Shown: piece after piece, positions 8,316-16,620 of the stretch
Numbering within the stretch: the first letter of the stretch is position 1
Layout: every line of letters starts with the position of its first letter
Source of the DNA: CAZYVA01 sp964650695
GTDB lineage: Bacteria; Bacillota; Clostridia; Lachnospirales; Lachnospiraceae
Assembly: GCA_964650695.1 (NCBI GenBank)
Contig: CAZYVA010000006.1
Coordinates: 1 to 42,137, forward strand
Length of the DNA: 42,137 nucleotides
Reading direction: 5' to 3'
Notes under the pieces: model-generated
The model's database searches: none
Told to the model about the DNA's origin: nothing
What the model saw: the letters and a program-made list of their open reading frames with translations, nothing else
Made by a program: the position numbers and the translations under genes

Positions 8316-9437
8316 TTGTCCGGTCCGCAAAAAAGGAATCGGTTTAAAGGAAACGGTAGCCGTAAGGCGCTGCGGGGATATGACCTGACGCTTCTTGCAG
8401 CGCTGGTTCTCCTTCTTTTCATGGGATTGGTTCTTTTATACAGCACCAGCGCCTACAATGGGGAGGTCAAGTTCCATGACCCCTGCTATTATCTGAAAAA
8501 ACAGGTTTTCGCGACGGTCCTTGGCCTTGTGGGGATGCTTTTTGCAGCGAATGTGGACTATCATATTTGGCGGCGCGCGGCGCTCCCGGTGTATCTGGCG
8601 GCCATGGCGCTGTCTGTGCTGGTGATCTTTGCGGGTGAGGAATATAATGGATCCAAAAGATGGCTTTCTTTTGGGCCGTTTTCCTTTCAGCCGTCCGAAT
8701 TTGCCAAGGTGGCGATGATTCTCTTCCTTGCGCATATCGTGTCGAAAAATGTCGGCAGCATGGGGAAGCTTCTGACCCTGGGCAAGGTTTTTGCCGCGAT
8801 ATTGCCGGTTGCAGGGCTTGTAGGGGCCGGCAACCTGAGTACGGCCATTATCCTGCTTGGGATCGGCATCGTCCTGGTCTTTGTAGCCAGCCCGAAATAC
8901 GGGCAGTTTTTATGGTTTGGCGCGGTGGGGGCCGGGTTTATGGCGCTCTTTCTTGCGATGGAAAGTTACCGGCTGGAGCGCCTGGCTATCTGGAGGGATC
9001 CGGAGAAGTACGAGAAGGGGTATCAGACGCTCCAGGGGCTTTACGCGATCGGATCCGGCGGCCTGTTTGGGCGTGGGCTTGGGAACAGCGTGCAGAAGCT
9101 GGGCTTTGTCCCGGAAGCGCAGAACGATATGATTTTTTCCATTATCTGTGAGGAGCTGGGCCTGTTTGGGGCGGGGCTGGTCGTATTGTTGTTCCTGATC
9201 CTGATCTGGCGTTTTTTTGTGGTTGCGACGAAAGCAGAGGACTTGTTTGGCAGCCTGATTGCGGCCGGGGCGATGGCACACATGATGATCCAGGTGATCT
9301 TAAATATTGCCGTCGTGACCAATACGATCCCCAATACCGGGATCACGCTGCCGTTTATCAGCTACGGGGGGACTTCCGTTGTATTCCTCCTGGTGGAAAT
9401 GGGGCTTGTACTGAATGTGTCATCAATGGTAAAATAA
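8316..9437 (+). CDS. ftsW: Lipid II polymerase FtsW (SEDS family)
   Basis: 373 aa, about ten membrane segments, SEDS family. Diagnostic motifs are GSKRWLSFGPFSFQPSE (extracellular loop with the family W and the QPSE motif), LGRGLGNS-like (GRGLGNSVQKLGFVPEAQNDMIF) and NTGITLPFISYGG. FtsW polymerises lipid II into septal glycan strands and works with a class B PBP such as those encoded upstream. The only sensible start is TTG at 8316, 9 nt after AGGGAG; no ATG or GTG in frame precedes the first membrane segment. A 93-bp gap separates it from murD. Confidence 0.95.
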   Translation: MSGPQKRNRFKGNGSRKALRGYDLTLLAALVLLLFMGLVLLYSTSAYNGEVKFHDPCYYLKKQVFATVLGLVGMLFAANVDYHIWRRAALPVYLAAMALSVLVIFAGEEYNGSKRWLSFGPFSFQPSEFAKVAMILFLAHIVSKNVGSMGKLLTLGKVFAAILPVAGLVGAGNLSTAIILLGIGIVLVFVASPKYGQFLWFGAVGAGFMALFLAMESYRLERLAIWRDPEKYEKGYQTLQGLYAIGSGGLFGRGLGNSVQKLGFVPEAQNDMIFSIICEELGLFGAGLVVLLFLILIWRFFVVATKAEDLFGSLIAAGAMAHMMIQVILNIAVVTNTIPNTGITLPFISYGGTSVVFLLVEMGLVLNVSSMVK

Positions 9438-9457
9438 GACAAAAGAGGTATTTACGC

Positions 9458-10219
9458 ATGGCGAGAAGGATGGAAGAACAGCCGCGGAGGCGGCGCAGGA
9501 AACAAAAGAAGAAAAAGGGACGTAAGTTCTTTGCGTTCCTGTCGGTTGTGCTGACAGCCGCCATTATTGTCCTGGGGGCGCTGGTTTTATTCCAGCTTCA
9601 GAAAATCACAGTGAAGGGGAATACATACACTTCGGAAAAGGAAATCGCCCAGATGGTACAGAGTGACCCGTATTCGGAAAATGCCTTGTATGTCTTTGGA
9701 AAATATTTTCTGGGGAAGGGGGAAACGCTGCCTTGCCTGGAAACGGTGGACGTCTCTTTTATCACCCCCTGGAACCTGAAAGTGACAGTGAAGGAAAAAA
9801 CGCCTGCCGGGTATGTGGAAAGCGGGGATACGTTTCTGTTTTTTGACAAGGAGGGGCTCGTCGTCTGCAAAGGCACGGAGAAGATGGCCGACGTACCCCT
9901 CGTGGAAGGGCTGGACGTTGAGCGCACGGAATTGTACCATAAACTTGGAGGGGACGGCGCCATCTATGAAACCATCTACGAGGTTTCCAGCGCATTGAAA
10001 AAATATGGGCTGGCCGTGGACAAGCTCTATTGCGAGGATGGGAAGGTATCCTTGTACATCGGGGACGTTTGCGTCAGCCTTGGAAGTTCCGTGACGCCGG
10101 AGAAAATCGCGCAGGTCCCACCGATCATGGACAAGCTTGGGGAGCGTTCCGGGACGCTGCACCTGGAAAATTATATCGACGGGGCGGAAACGGTCACTTT
10201 TGAAGCAGAAAAAAAATAA
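9458..10219 (+). CDS. ftsQ: Cell division protein FtsQ/DivIB
   Basis: 253 aa with a very basic cytoplasmic N-terminus (Arg/Lys run, residues 8-25), one membrane helix (about 27-48) and an extracytoplasmic POTRA domain starting at LQKITVKGNTYTSEKEI, followed by the FtsQ beta domain. FtsQ/DivIB forms a complex with FtsL and the FtsB/DivIC protein at the septum. Its position between ftsW and ftsZ is standard. The ATG at 9458 follows AAAGAGG. FtsQ diverges strongly between lineages, so the call relies on topology, POTRA start and synteny. Confidence 0.93.
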   Translation: MARRMEEQPRRRRRKQKKKKGRKFFAFLSVVLTAAIIVLGALVLFQLQKITVKGNTYTSEKEIAQMVQSDPYSENALYVFGKYFLGKGETLPCLETVDVSFITPWNLKVTVKEKTPAGYVESGDTFLFFDKEGLVVCKGTEKMADVPLVEGLDVERTELYHKLGGDGAIYETIYEVSSALKKYGLAVDKLYCEDGKVSLYIGDVCVSLGSSVTPEKIAQVPPIMDKLGERSGTLHLENYIDGAETVTFEAEKK

Positions 10220-10250
10220 CGCAGATTTATGGAAAATTTTTTTATTTCTA

Positions 10251-10279
10251 TTGATATTTTGTAGAAAAGCTTATATTAT
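10251..10279 (+). promoter_or_regulatory. Probable sigma-A promoter of ftsZ
   Basis: TTGATA (10251-10256) and TATTAT (10274-10279) are separated by 17 nt within a sharply AT-rich 150-bp gap between ftsQ and ftsZ. A dedicated ftsZ promoter would let FtsZ be made independently of the long mraZ transcript. The AT-rich context allows alternative -10 choices (for example TATAAT at 10279-10284). Confidence 0.6.
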
Positions 10280-10369
10280 ATAATATATATGGGATTTTTT
10301 ATGGATTTTTGGGTAAGAGTATCCGTGATGGGATTACTTTGAATAAAGACAACAAAGGAGGAGAAACCC

Positions 10370-11623
10370 TTGCTAGAGATTAAGACCAATGAATCAGAAG
10401 CGGCTGCGAAGATCATCGTTGTCGGAGTTGGCGGCGGCGGAAACAACGCGGTGAACCGTATGATCGACGAGCAGATTGCCGGCGTGGAGTTTATCGCGGT
10501 CAATACGGACAAGCAGGCGCTTCAGCTTTGTAAAGCGCCGACGCTGATGCAGATTGGAGAAAAGATCACGAAAGGTCTGGGCGCGGGGGCAAGGCCGGAA
10601 GTCGGCGAGAAAGCTGCGGAGGAAAGCTCGGAGGAGATTTCAGCGGCATTGAAAGGCGCGGATATGGTCTTTGTCACCTGCGGCATGGGCGGCGGCACCG
10701 GTACAGGGGCCACCCCTGTCGTGGCGCGGATCGCAAAAGACCTGGGGGCGCTGACGGTCGGCGTCGTGACAAAGCCTTTCCGGTTCGAGTCAAAGACCCG
10801 GATGCAGAACGCGCTTGGGGGGATCGAAAAGTTAAAGGAGAATGTAGACACCCTGATCGTGATCCCCAATGACAAGCTGCTGGAGGTCGTGGACAGGCGC
10901 ACAACGATGCCGGAAGCTTTGAAGAAAGCGGACGAGGTACTGCAGCAAGGCATCCAGGGTATCACGGATCTGATCAATGTACCGTCCCTGATCAACCTTG
11001 ACTTTGCGGATGTCCAGACCGTTATGACAGACAAGGGCATCGCCCATATCGGCATCGGGATGGGCCGTGGGGATGACAAAGCGCTTGAGGCGGTGAAACA
11101 GGCGGTTGCAAGCCCGCTGCTTGAGACGACGATCGCGGGGGCTTCCCATGTCATCATCAATGTATCCGGCGACATCACCTTGATGGACGCGTCGGATGCG
11201 GCAGAATACGTACAGGAACTGGCGGGGGAGGATGCGAATATCATCTTCGGTGCGATGTATGACGACTCCAGGGCGGACGAAGCCACGATCACCGTCATCG
11301 CGACGGGGCTGCACAATGCTTCCGGTTCCGCTTCCAAGCTGAAGCCAAGGCTGGAAAGCCAGAGGACGGCTGCCTCTTCGCCGGTGAACCAGTATGACCC
11401 GTATGAGAAAGTGTCCCCGATCCGCCAGACGGTGAAGCCGGTAAGCCCGGCTCCGAAATTAGATTTGGGGATGGCAAAGCCAAAGCCGGCGAACAACCAT
11501 TCATCATCAGACCGGAAAACCGTGGGCGGGACTTCCCCGGCGCCAAGCCTGGAACAGCCAAGGACGCCGACGCCGAAAGTGAAAGAGCAGGCGATCAAGA
11601 TCCCGGATTTCTTTAAAAGATAA
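10370..11623 (+). CDS. ftsZ: Cell division GTPase FtsZ
   Basis: 417 aa. The tubulin/FtsZ GTP-binding signature G107-G-G-T-G-T-G113 is present, as are the N-terminal VGVGGGGNNAVNRM segment, the NVDTLIVIPNDKL region and the T7 loop NLDFADV. A variable, proline-rich linker (about 325-405) leads to the C-terminal conserved peptide IKIPDFFKR, which binds membrane tethers and other division proteins. FtsZ polymerises into the division ring. The start is TTG at 10370, with AAAGGAGGAG 6-8 nt before it. No ftsA lies upstream, so the membrane tether must be encoded elsewhere (for example SepF). Confidence 0.98.
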   Translation: MLEIKTNESEAAAKIIVVGVGGGGNNAVNRMIDEQIAGVEFIAVNTDKQALQLCKAPTLMQIGEKITKGLGAGARPEVGEKAAEESSEEISAALKGADMVFVTCGMGGGTGTGATPVVARIAKDLGALTVGVVTKPFRFESKTRMQNALGGIEKLKENVDTLIVIPNDKLLEVVDRRTTMPEALKKADEVLQQGIQGITDLINVPSLINLDFADVQTVMTDKGIAHIGIGMGRGDDKALEAVKQAVASPLLETTIAGASHVIINVSGDITLMDASDAAEYVQELAGEDANIIFGAMYDDSRADEATITVIATGLHNASGSASKLKPRLESQRTAASSPVNQYDPYEKVSPIRQTVKPVSPAPKLDLGMAKPKPANNHSSSDRKTVGGTSPAPSLEQPRTPTPKVKEQAIKIPDFFKR

Positions 11624-11740
11624 ATGACGGTTCAACAGAAAATAATTTTATAGGGATTCCCATACGCTGCCATTGGCGTTTCGCCACGGATGAAAGCGGG
11701 ACTGGCGCAGGGGGGGATCCTTTCTCGCGCGTGAGAAGCG

Positions 11741-11768
11741 AAAATGGAGCCTTGAAAGGCTCCATTTT
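11741..11768. terminator. Bidirectional intrinsic terminator after ftsZ
   Basis: A perfect 12-bp inverted repeat, AAAATGGAGCCT (11741-11752) and AGGCTCCATTTT (11757-11768), encloses a TGAA loop. It has a T-run on both strands, so it can end the ftsZ transcript and also the convergent minus-strand gene at 11850-12407. Confidence 0.85.
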
Positions 11769-11849
11769 TAGCAGATCCCTGTTTGCATAAATCGCTTCTT
11801 CCAAGTTTCCCAAACAGCTTTGTAAGCCGTTGGCAAAAACCATGCAGGC

Positions 11850-12407
11850 CTATTTGTCCGCTTCCTCAGCGCTGCTTTCCGCAGTGTCCGCCGTTTCCTT
11901 TGCGGGATCTTCCGCCGTTTCNNNNNNNNNNNNNNNNNNNNNNNNNNNNNNNNNNNNNNNNNNNNNNNNNNNNNNNNNNNNNNNNNNNNNNNNNNNNNNN
12001 NNNNNNNNNNNNNNNNNNNNNGCCGTTTCTTTTGCGGGATCTCCGACATCCTCCTTGGCGGATTTTGCGGTTTTCTTTACTTTTTTCGCGGCTCCTTTTG
12101 CTTTTCCGGCAATGCCGGAAGCGGCTTCTTCTGCTTTTCCCGCAATATCAGAAGCAATCTCTTCCACCTTTTCCACCGCTTCCCCGACTTTTTCTCCCGC
12201 CTGCTGCTTCACGTGGCTTAAAGATACGTATTCGCGGTTGGAAGCGGGTTTTAAATCTTCATCTAAATCAAAGTCGTCGTCTGTGAAACTATCGTCCCCG
12301 AAATCGTCATCCTTATCCCTTTTTGAGGTAAAATAGTAGATAACCCCTACGATAGCGGCGCCGGCAGCGGTAGCCCCTAATATTTTTGTTATCAGTTTTT
12401 TCATCAT
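11850..12407 (-). CDS. Membrane-anchored Ala/Lys/Glu-rich protein (interrupted by assembly gap)
   Basis: I do not recognise a named family. From the ATG at 12407, preceded by AAAGGAGAT, the protein starts MMKKLITK and then has a hydrophobic segment (about residues 6-25). An acidic Asp-rich stretch (about 30-55) follows, then a long low-complexity tail of Ala, Lys, Glu and Gly with amphipathic repeats such as EIASDIAGKAEEAASGIAGKAKGAAKKV. This resembles YtxH-like or LEA-like surface-associated proteins, which is inference from composition only. The 100-N gap at 11922-12021 falls inside the tail, where a DPAKETAE motif repeats, so the true length is unknown. It is convergent with ftsZ and divergent from the cardiolipin synthase. 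Confidence 0.75.
   Translation of the reverse strand: MMKKLITKILGATAAGAAIVGVIYYFTSKRDKDDDFGDDSFTDDDFDLDEDLKPASNREYVSLSHVKQQAGEKVGEAVEKVEEIASDIAGKAEEAASGIAGKAKGAAKKVKKTAKSAKEDVGDPAKETXXXXXXXXXXXXXXXXXXXXXXXXXXXXXXXXXXETAEDPAKETADTAESSAEEADK
11922..12021. other. Assembly gap (100 N) inside a tandem coding repeat
   Basis: Exactly 100 N, the usual scaffold placeholder, so real length is unknown. Both sides encode the same DPAKET(A) motif on the minus strand. The left flank starts with, and the right flank ends with, the same 8 bases (GAAACGGC read on the minus strand). Collapsing that overlap would restore an uninterrupted reading frame; extra repeat units are equally possible. Confidence 0.95.
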
Positions 12408-12553
12408 GGAATCTCCTTTCAATGTATGTGGATTGATAAAGCCATTGTAATACTTTTTTGTAAAAAAAGAAAGAGAAAAGGTGATAATTTGTCCGGATTA
12501 TGTTACACTGTCTGCGAAAGCATGGTCATGTAAGGACAGTAAAGAGAGTGTTT

Positions 12554-14143
12554 ATGAGTACTATGGGGCATAAGGGGAAGCATAGCGTGGAAAAGACGCG
12601 GTCGAAAGCGAAAAAAGGGATTTTTCGGATCATATTCAGCCGGGCAGGTATTTTCATCTGCTTTATTCTTTTGCAGATCGGCTTTTTTGTTTTTTCCGCC
12701 TATTACCTGCAGGAATATATGACGTTTGTGTATGGGGCGCTGACCGTGCTGTCGGCGGGGGTCGTCATCCATATCATCAACTCCGAGAGCAATCCGGCCT
12801 TCAAGCTGACGTGGAGTTTGTTCGTGACATGCCTGCCGGTCTTCGGGGCTTTATTCTACCTGTTTGTCAAAACACAGGTAGGGACCCGGTTTATGCAGGA
12901 AAGGCTTGCCTCATTGAAGCTGGAAACCGCCCCGTACCTGCAGCAGGATCCGGAAGTGGTGGGGGCGCTGACGGCCAGCCGCTCCGCTTATGCGCAGTTG
13001 TCGTATTACCTTTCGCACCAGCTTGGGTTCCCGACGTACCGGAATACGGAAGTCAGGTATTTTCCGTCAGGGGAGCAAAAGTTTACGTATATGGCGGAAG
13101 AACTGAGAAAAGCGCAGAAGTTTATTTTCATGGAATACTTTATTGTCGCGGAAGGGTACATGTGGGGGACGATTTTAAAAATCCTCCGCCAGAAAGTAAA
13201 GGAGGGCGTGGAAGTCCGGTTTATGTATGACGGGATGTGCGCGATCAACCTTCTCCCTTACAGCTACCCGGAACAGTTGAAAAAGTACGGGATCCAGTGC
13301 AAGATGTCCAATGCGGTGAAGCCCTTCCTTTCTACCGTACAAAACAACCGCGACCACCGGAAAATATGCGTGATTGACGGGAAGATTGCATTTACCGGCG
13401 GCATCAACCTGGCGGATGAATATATCAATCAAAAGAAACGTTTCGGGCACTGGAAGGATACGGCGGTCGCGATCCGGGGGGACGCGGTGCAGAGCTTTAC
13501 GATGATGTTCCTGGAAATGTGGAACGTGGACGAACGCAAGCCGGAGGAATACCGCCGTTACCTGACGAGGAGGCGAAGGACGCTCCGGAGGGAATTCGGT
13601 TATGTGATCCCCTATGCGGACAGCCCGTTTGACAATGAGAATGTGGGGGAAGAAGTGTATTTCCATGTCCTCAACCATGCCAAACGGTATGTCCATATCA
13701 TGACGCCGTACCTGATTCCGGACAATGAGATGATGACGACATTGACGAGGGTGGCGAAAAGCGGCGTGGAGGTTATCATTATCATGCCGCATATCCCGGA
13801 TAAATGGTATGCGTTCGCGGTAGCGCAGACGTATTACAAGGAGCTGATCGAGGCGGGGGTCAGCATTTATGAATACACACCCGGATTTGTGCACGCTAAG
13901 GTGTTTGTGTCGGATGATGATACAGCGACGGTCGGCACCATCAATCTGGATTACCGGAGTTTTTACCTGCATTTTGAGTGCGGCGTCTTTATTTACAACA
14001 ATTCGGAAATTTTCCGGATAGAAGAGGACTTCCAAAAGACACTCCGCCGATGCCATAAAGTGACGCTGATAGAAGTGAAAAACCGGACGTTGCTGACGAA
14101 AGCAGCCGGGCAGGTGCTCAGGCTGGTGGCTCCGTTGATGTAA
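12554..14143 (+). CDS. cls: Cardiolipin synthase (phospholipase D family)
   Basis: 529 aa from the ATG at 12554, which has AGAGAG upstream; an in-frame ATG at 12500 would add 18 residues. Two N-terminal membrane helices (about 27-75 and 80-105, with a PLDc_N-type pattern) are followed by two phospholipase D domains. Both HKD motifs are complete: H268-R-K270...D275 and H447-A-K449...D454. Each is followed by the expected GGINLADEY and GTINLDYRS segments. The enzyme condenses two phosphatidylglycerol molecules into cardiolipin at the membrane. It is divergent from the minus-strand gene at 12407, with only about 150 bp between the starts. Confidence 0.93.
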   Translation: MSTMGHKGKHSVEKTRSKAKKGIFRIIFSRAGIFICFILLQIGFFVFSAYYLQEYMTFVYGALTVLSAGVVIHIINSESNPAFKLTWSLFVTCLPVFGALFYLFVKTQVGTRFMQERLASLKLETAPYLQQDPEVVGALTASRSAYAQLSYYLSHQLGFPTYRNTEVRYFPSGEQKFTYMAEELRKAQKFIFMEYFIVAEGYMWGTILKILRQKVKEGVEVRFMYDGMCAINLLPYSYPEQLKKYGIQCKMSNAVKPFLSTVQNNRDHRKICVIDGKIAFTGGINLADEYINQKKRFGHWKDTAVAIRGDAVQSFTMMFLEMWNVDERKPEEYRRYLTRRRRTLRREFGYVIPYADSPFDNENVGEEVYFHVLNHAKRYVHIMTPYLIPDNEMMTTLTRVAKSGVEVIIIMPHIPDKWYAFAVAQTYYKELIEAGVSIYEYTPGFVHAKVFVSDDDTATVGTINLDYRSFYLHFECGVFIYNNSEIFRIEEDFQKTLRRCHKVTLIEVKNRTLLTKAAGQVLRLVAPLM

Positions 14144-14195
14144 GGAACTGTGACGGGCCAGGGTTTGGCCTGGAGAGTTAGAGGGAGGGATACGG

Positions 14196-15116
14196 ATGAT
14201 AGGAGTAAATGATATTGAAGGCATTCGGATCACGACGCCGCTTATAGACTTTACAAAAGCCATCGGGGAAGATGGTTTTGAAAACCGCATTTTTTCCGAA
14301 AAATACCCGGCGGTCATCGACATCCACCAGGAGCGGCCGGCGGTCAACGTGCCGCTGCACTGGCACGAGGGGGCGGAGCTGATCTATTCGCGGAACTGGA
14401 ATTTAACCATGATCGTCAATGCGCAGCGCTATTTTTTGGCGCCGGGAGAGTTTTTCTTGATCAGCCCTTGCGCCCTTCACGCGATTTACCCGGAGCGGGA
14501 GGGCAGCAAGGTGATGGAAGTGATGTCGGTCACGCTGGATGCAGACGCCCTTGCAAAAATGGATCCCGACGTCCGGTACTGCGAGATTTCCAAGAATGCC
14601 CCGGGGGTGACGGAGGAGACATGCGCCAAAATGACGGAACTTTGTGAAAAACTGTACCTGCAGGCAGAGAAGGATGAGGAACGGAATGTGTTCATCATGA
14701 ATTCCATCCTTTTTGAAATCGTGCAGATGATTATGGACCGTTTCTGGGTAAAGGACGCACAGGGGCCAAAGAAGGTCAGTATGCGGGAAAACCGGATGAA
14801 ATCGATCCTGGAGTATATCAATGAGAATTATAAGGAGAACCTGACAACACAGTCGCTTGCGGAGCATTTTGGGTATAACCGGGAATATTTCTGCCGGATT
14901 TTTAAACGGTATTCCAATATGACGTTCAAGGAATACCTTGTGGATATCCGTCTGAAAGCGGTGGTAAAAGAAATGCGCCATTCCAGGCAGGCTTGTTCCA
15001 AAATCGCGATCGCACAGGGGTTCCCGGATACGAAAGGGTTCAATCGTGCCTTTCAAAAGCATTATGGGATGAGTCCGGGACAGTACCGTAAGGAACACAT
15101 AGACAACGCCGTATAA
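14196..15116 (+). CDS. AraC-family transcriptional regulator with cupin sensor domain
   Basis: 306 aa. The N-terminal half is an AraC-type cupin sensor (HWHEGAELIY near residue 50, APGEFFLISP near 83). The C-terminal part (about 200-302) has the two helix-turn-helix motifs of AraC regulators: LTTQSLAEHFGYNREYFCRIFKR and the conserved GF...FNRAFQKHYGMSPGQYR. It probably senses a small effector and activates nearby metabolic genes. It directly precedes the MFS/hydrolase/decarboxylase block on the same strand but is separated from it by a terminator, so local control of that block is inference. AGGGAGGG precedes the ATG. Confidence 0.9.
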   Translation: MIGVNDIEGIRITTPLIDFTKAIGEDGFENRIFSEKYPAVIDIHQERPAVNVPLHWHEGAELIYSRNWNLTMIVNAQRYFLAPGEFFLISPCALHAIYPEREGSKVMEVMSVTLDADALAKMDPDVRYCEISKNAPGVTEETCAKMTELCEKLYLQAEKDEERNVFIMNSILFEIVQMIMDRFWVKDAQGPKKVSMRENRMKSILEYINENYKENLTTQSLAEHFGYNREYFCRIFKRYSNMTFKEYLVDIRLKAVVKEMRHSRQACSKIAIAQGFPDTKGFNRAFQKHYGMSPGQYRKEHIDNAV

Positions 15117-15135
15117 GAAGGTTTCTCCCACACAT

Positions 15136-15163
15136 GAGGCCCCTCCACAAGGGCTTCTTTTTT
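15136..15163 (+). terminator. Intrinsic terminator after the AraC regulator
   Basis: Stem GAGGCCC (15136-15142) pairs with GGGCTTC (15151-15157, one G-T pair) around an 8-nt loop and is followed by six further T, 20 bp after the regulator's stop. This separates the regulator's transcript from the transporter block. Confidence 0.8.
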
Positions 15164-15200
15164 ATGCCCGGCATTTGGCAGGAAATATGCCAAGGATTCC

Positions 15201-15249
15201 CGGTTTTTCACGTATGTTTTTGTGTAAAAACCGTGTTTTTTTACAAAAA
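15201..15249 (+). promoter_or_regulatory. AT-rich hairpin and inverted repeat in the leader of the MFS operon
   Basis: CGGTTTTTCAC (15201-15211) pairs with GTGTAAAAACCG (15222-15233, one bulged T) and is followed by TGTTTTTTT, which looks like a second terminator or attenuator. The overlapping inverted repeat TGTAAAAA / TTTTTACA (spacer 7) could instead be a regulator-binding operator. The 180-bp gap before the MFS gene has no convincing -10, so the promoter cannot be placed. Confidence 0.4.
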
Positions 15250-15345
15250 GTCACAAAATGGATAGGCATAACACACAAAAGGGGAAGAAAGAAAAAGAAA
15301 AAAATTATAAAATTAGTAAAAATATACAGAAAGAAGGATGAGAAA

Positions 15346-16581
15346 ATGGAATCCAAAACAAGTAAGTATCCAAATTATCCGACAGGCGTCCGCTACAAGA
15401 TTTTCCAGGCAGCGGTCCTGTCCCTGTCACTGCTTCTCGCAGCGGTATCGGTTGCGGGCTGCCTCCTGGGGGATCTGGCAACGGAATTTCCGGACGCGCC
15501 ACAGTGGTACCTGATGATGTTCACCACGTTCCCGACCGTAGGCGGGATGGTCGCAAATATCATCGGAGGGGCAAGCGCGGCAAAGATCGGCAAGAAAAAC
15601 CTCTGCCTGATCGGTATCGCCATGGCGTTTTTGGGAGGGTTCCTCCCGATGTTCATGCCGACCCTGGCGCTGAAGATCGCTGTGCGTGTCATTGCCGGGC
15701 TGGGCGTCGGCCTGATCCAGCCATTGTCCGCATCCCTGATCATCGACTGCTTTGAAGGGGACACCGCCAATGTCATGATGGGGTTCCAGTCGGCCTGCGT
15801 CGGCCTGGGGGCTTCCCTGTTCTCCTACACGATGGCGGCGATCATGGTCTATGACTGGCATTACGCCTATTTTGCCTATCTCTATGCCGTGGCGATCTTC
15901 CTGCTGGTTTTATTTGGCATTCCGGCTTTCGTCAACGATATCGGACGTGAAAAGAAGACGGATGCAGTGCAAAACACCAAGGCACAGGACACTGTAAAGA
16001 AAGCGCTGCCGATAGCGGCTTATATTGGCTGTGCGGCGCAGTTCATTTACGGGCTTGGCTATGGGGCGCTCGACAACTGCCTGTCCCTGGCATCCACGGA
16101 GACCGGGACGATCACGACCGTGCAGGCGGCGGCGATCGCGTCATGGGGCGGGATAGCAGCCCTGATTGGCGGCCTGATTTTCGGAGTGGTTGTGAAATTT
16201 ACCGGCATGAAAGCCATGGGCATCCTGTCGCTGGCGTTGAACATCATCGGCCTGGCGATCGTTGGTGTGACGGACACGACCATGATGTGGTATGTGGGCG
16301 TCACGATTTTGAAAGTAGGCTTCTGCTGGTGGATGCCATACGTGAATTTCCTTGTGAACGACGGGACGGACGAGACGAATTCCGCATTGGCGACTTCCCT
16401 GGGCTTTGTCGGGAATTCGCTTGGCGCGTTTATCTTTGGGTATGTCTTTACCTTTATTGGCAATATGTTCGGCGGCCTGACCTATCACCAGGCTTTCACT
16501 TACGGCGCGGTCATGGTTGTGATCGTGCTGGTGCTCGTAGGCGGCTATACGATCTTACATAAGGATAAGAAAACCGCATAA
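15346..16581 (+). CDS. Major facilitator superfamily (MFS) transporter
   Basis: 411 aa from the ATG at 15346 with AAGGA 7 nt upstream. The frame is open further upstream, but that part is basic and not MFS-like. About 12 membrane helices can be drawn. After helix 2 comes GGASAAKIGKKN, the loop 2-3 motif of MFS proteins (G-x-x-x-x-K/R-x-G-K/R), and a charged central loop (about 185-205) separates the two halves. Substrate is not readable. As first gene after the AraC terminator and just before a hydrolase, it probably imports or exports the compound handled by this block; efflux remains possible. Confidence 0.85.
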   Translation: MESKTSKYPNYPTGVRYKIFQAAVLSLSLLLAAVSVAGCLLGDLATEFPDAPQWYLMMFTTFPTVGGMVANIIGGASAAKIGKKNLCLIGIAMAFLGGFLPMFMPTLALKIAVRVIAGLGVGLIQPLSASLIIDCFEGDTANVMMGFQSACVGLGASLFSYTMAAIMVYDWHYAYFAYLYAVAIFLLVLFGIPAFVNDIGREKKTDAVQNTKAQDTVKKALPIAAYIGCAAQFIYGLGYGALDNCLSLASTETGTITTVQAAAIASWGGIAALIGGLIFGVVVKFTGMKAMGILSLALNIIGLAIVGVTDTTMMWYVGVTILKVGFCWWMPYVNFLVNDGTDETNSALATSLGFVGNSLGAFIFGYVFTFIGNMFGGLTYHQAFTYGAVMVVIVLVLVGGYTILHKDKKTA

Positions 16582-16620
16582 CCCTTGTTTGGCGACAAGG
16601 AAAGAAGAAAGGAGTTTATG

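Noticed and set aside
15175..15345. 57-residue basic extension of the MFS transporter
   Set aside because: It would cover the terminator-like leader, has a Lys-run composition from A-rich DNA, and the ATG at 15346 has an AAGGA site.
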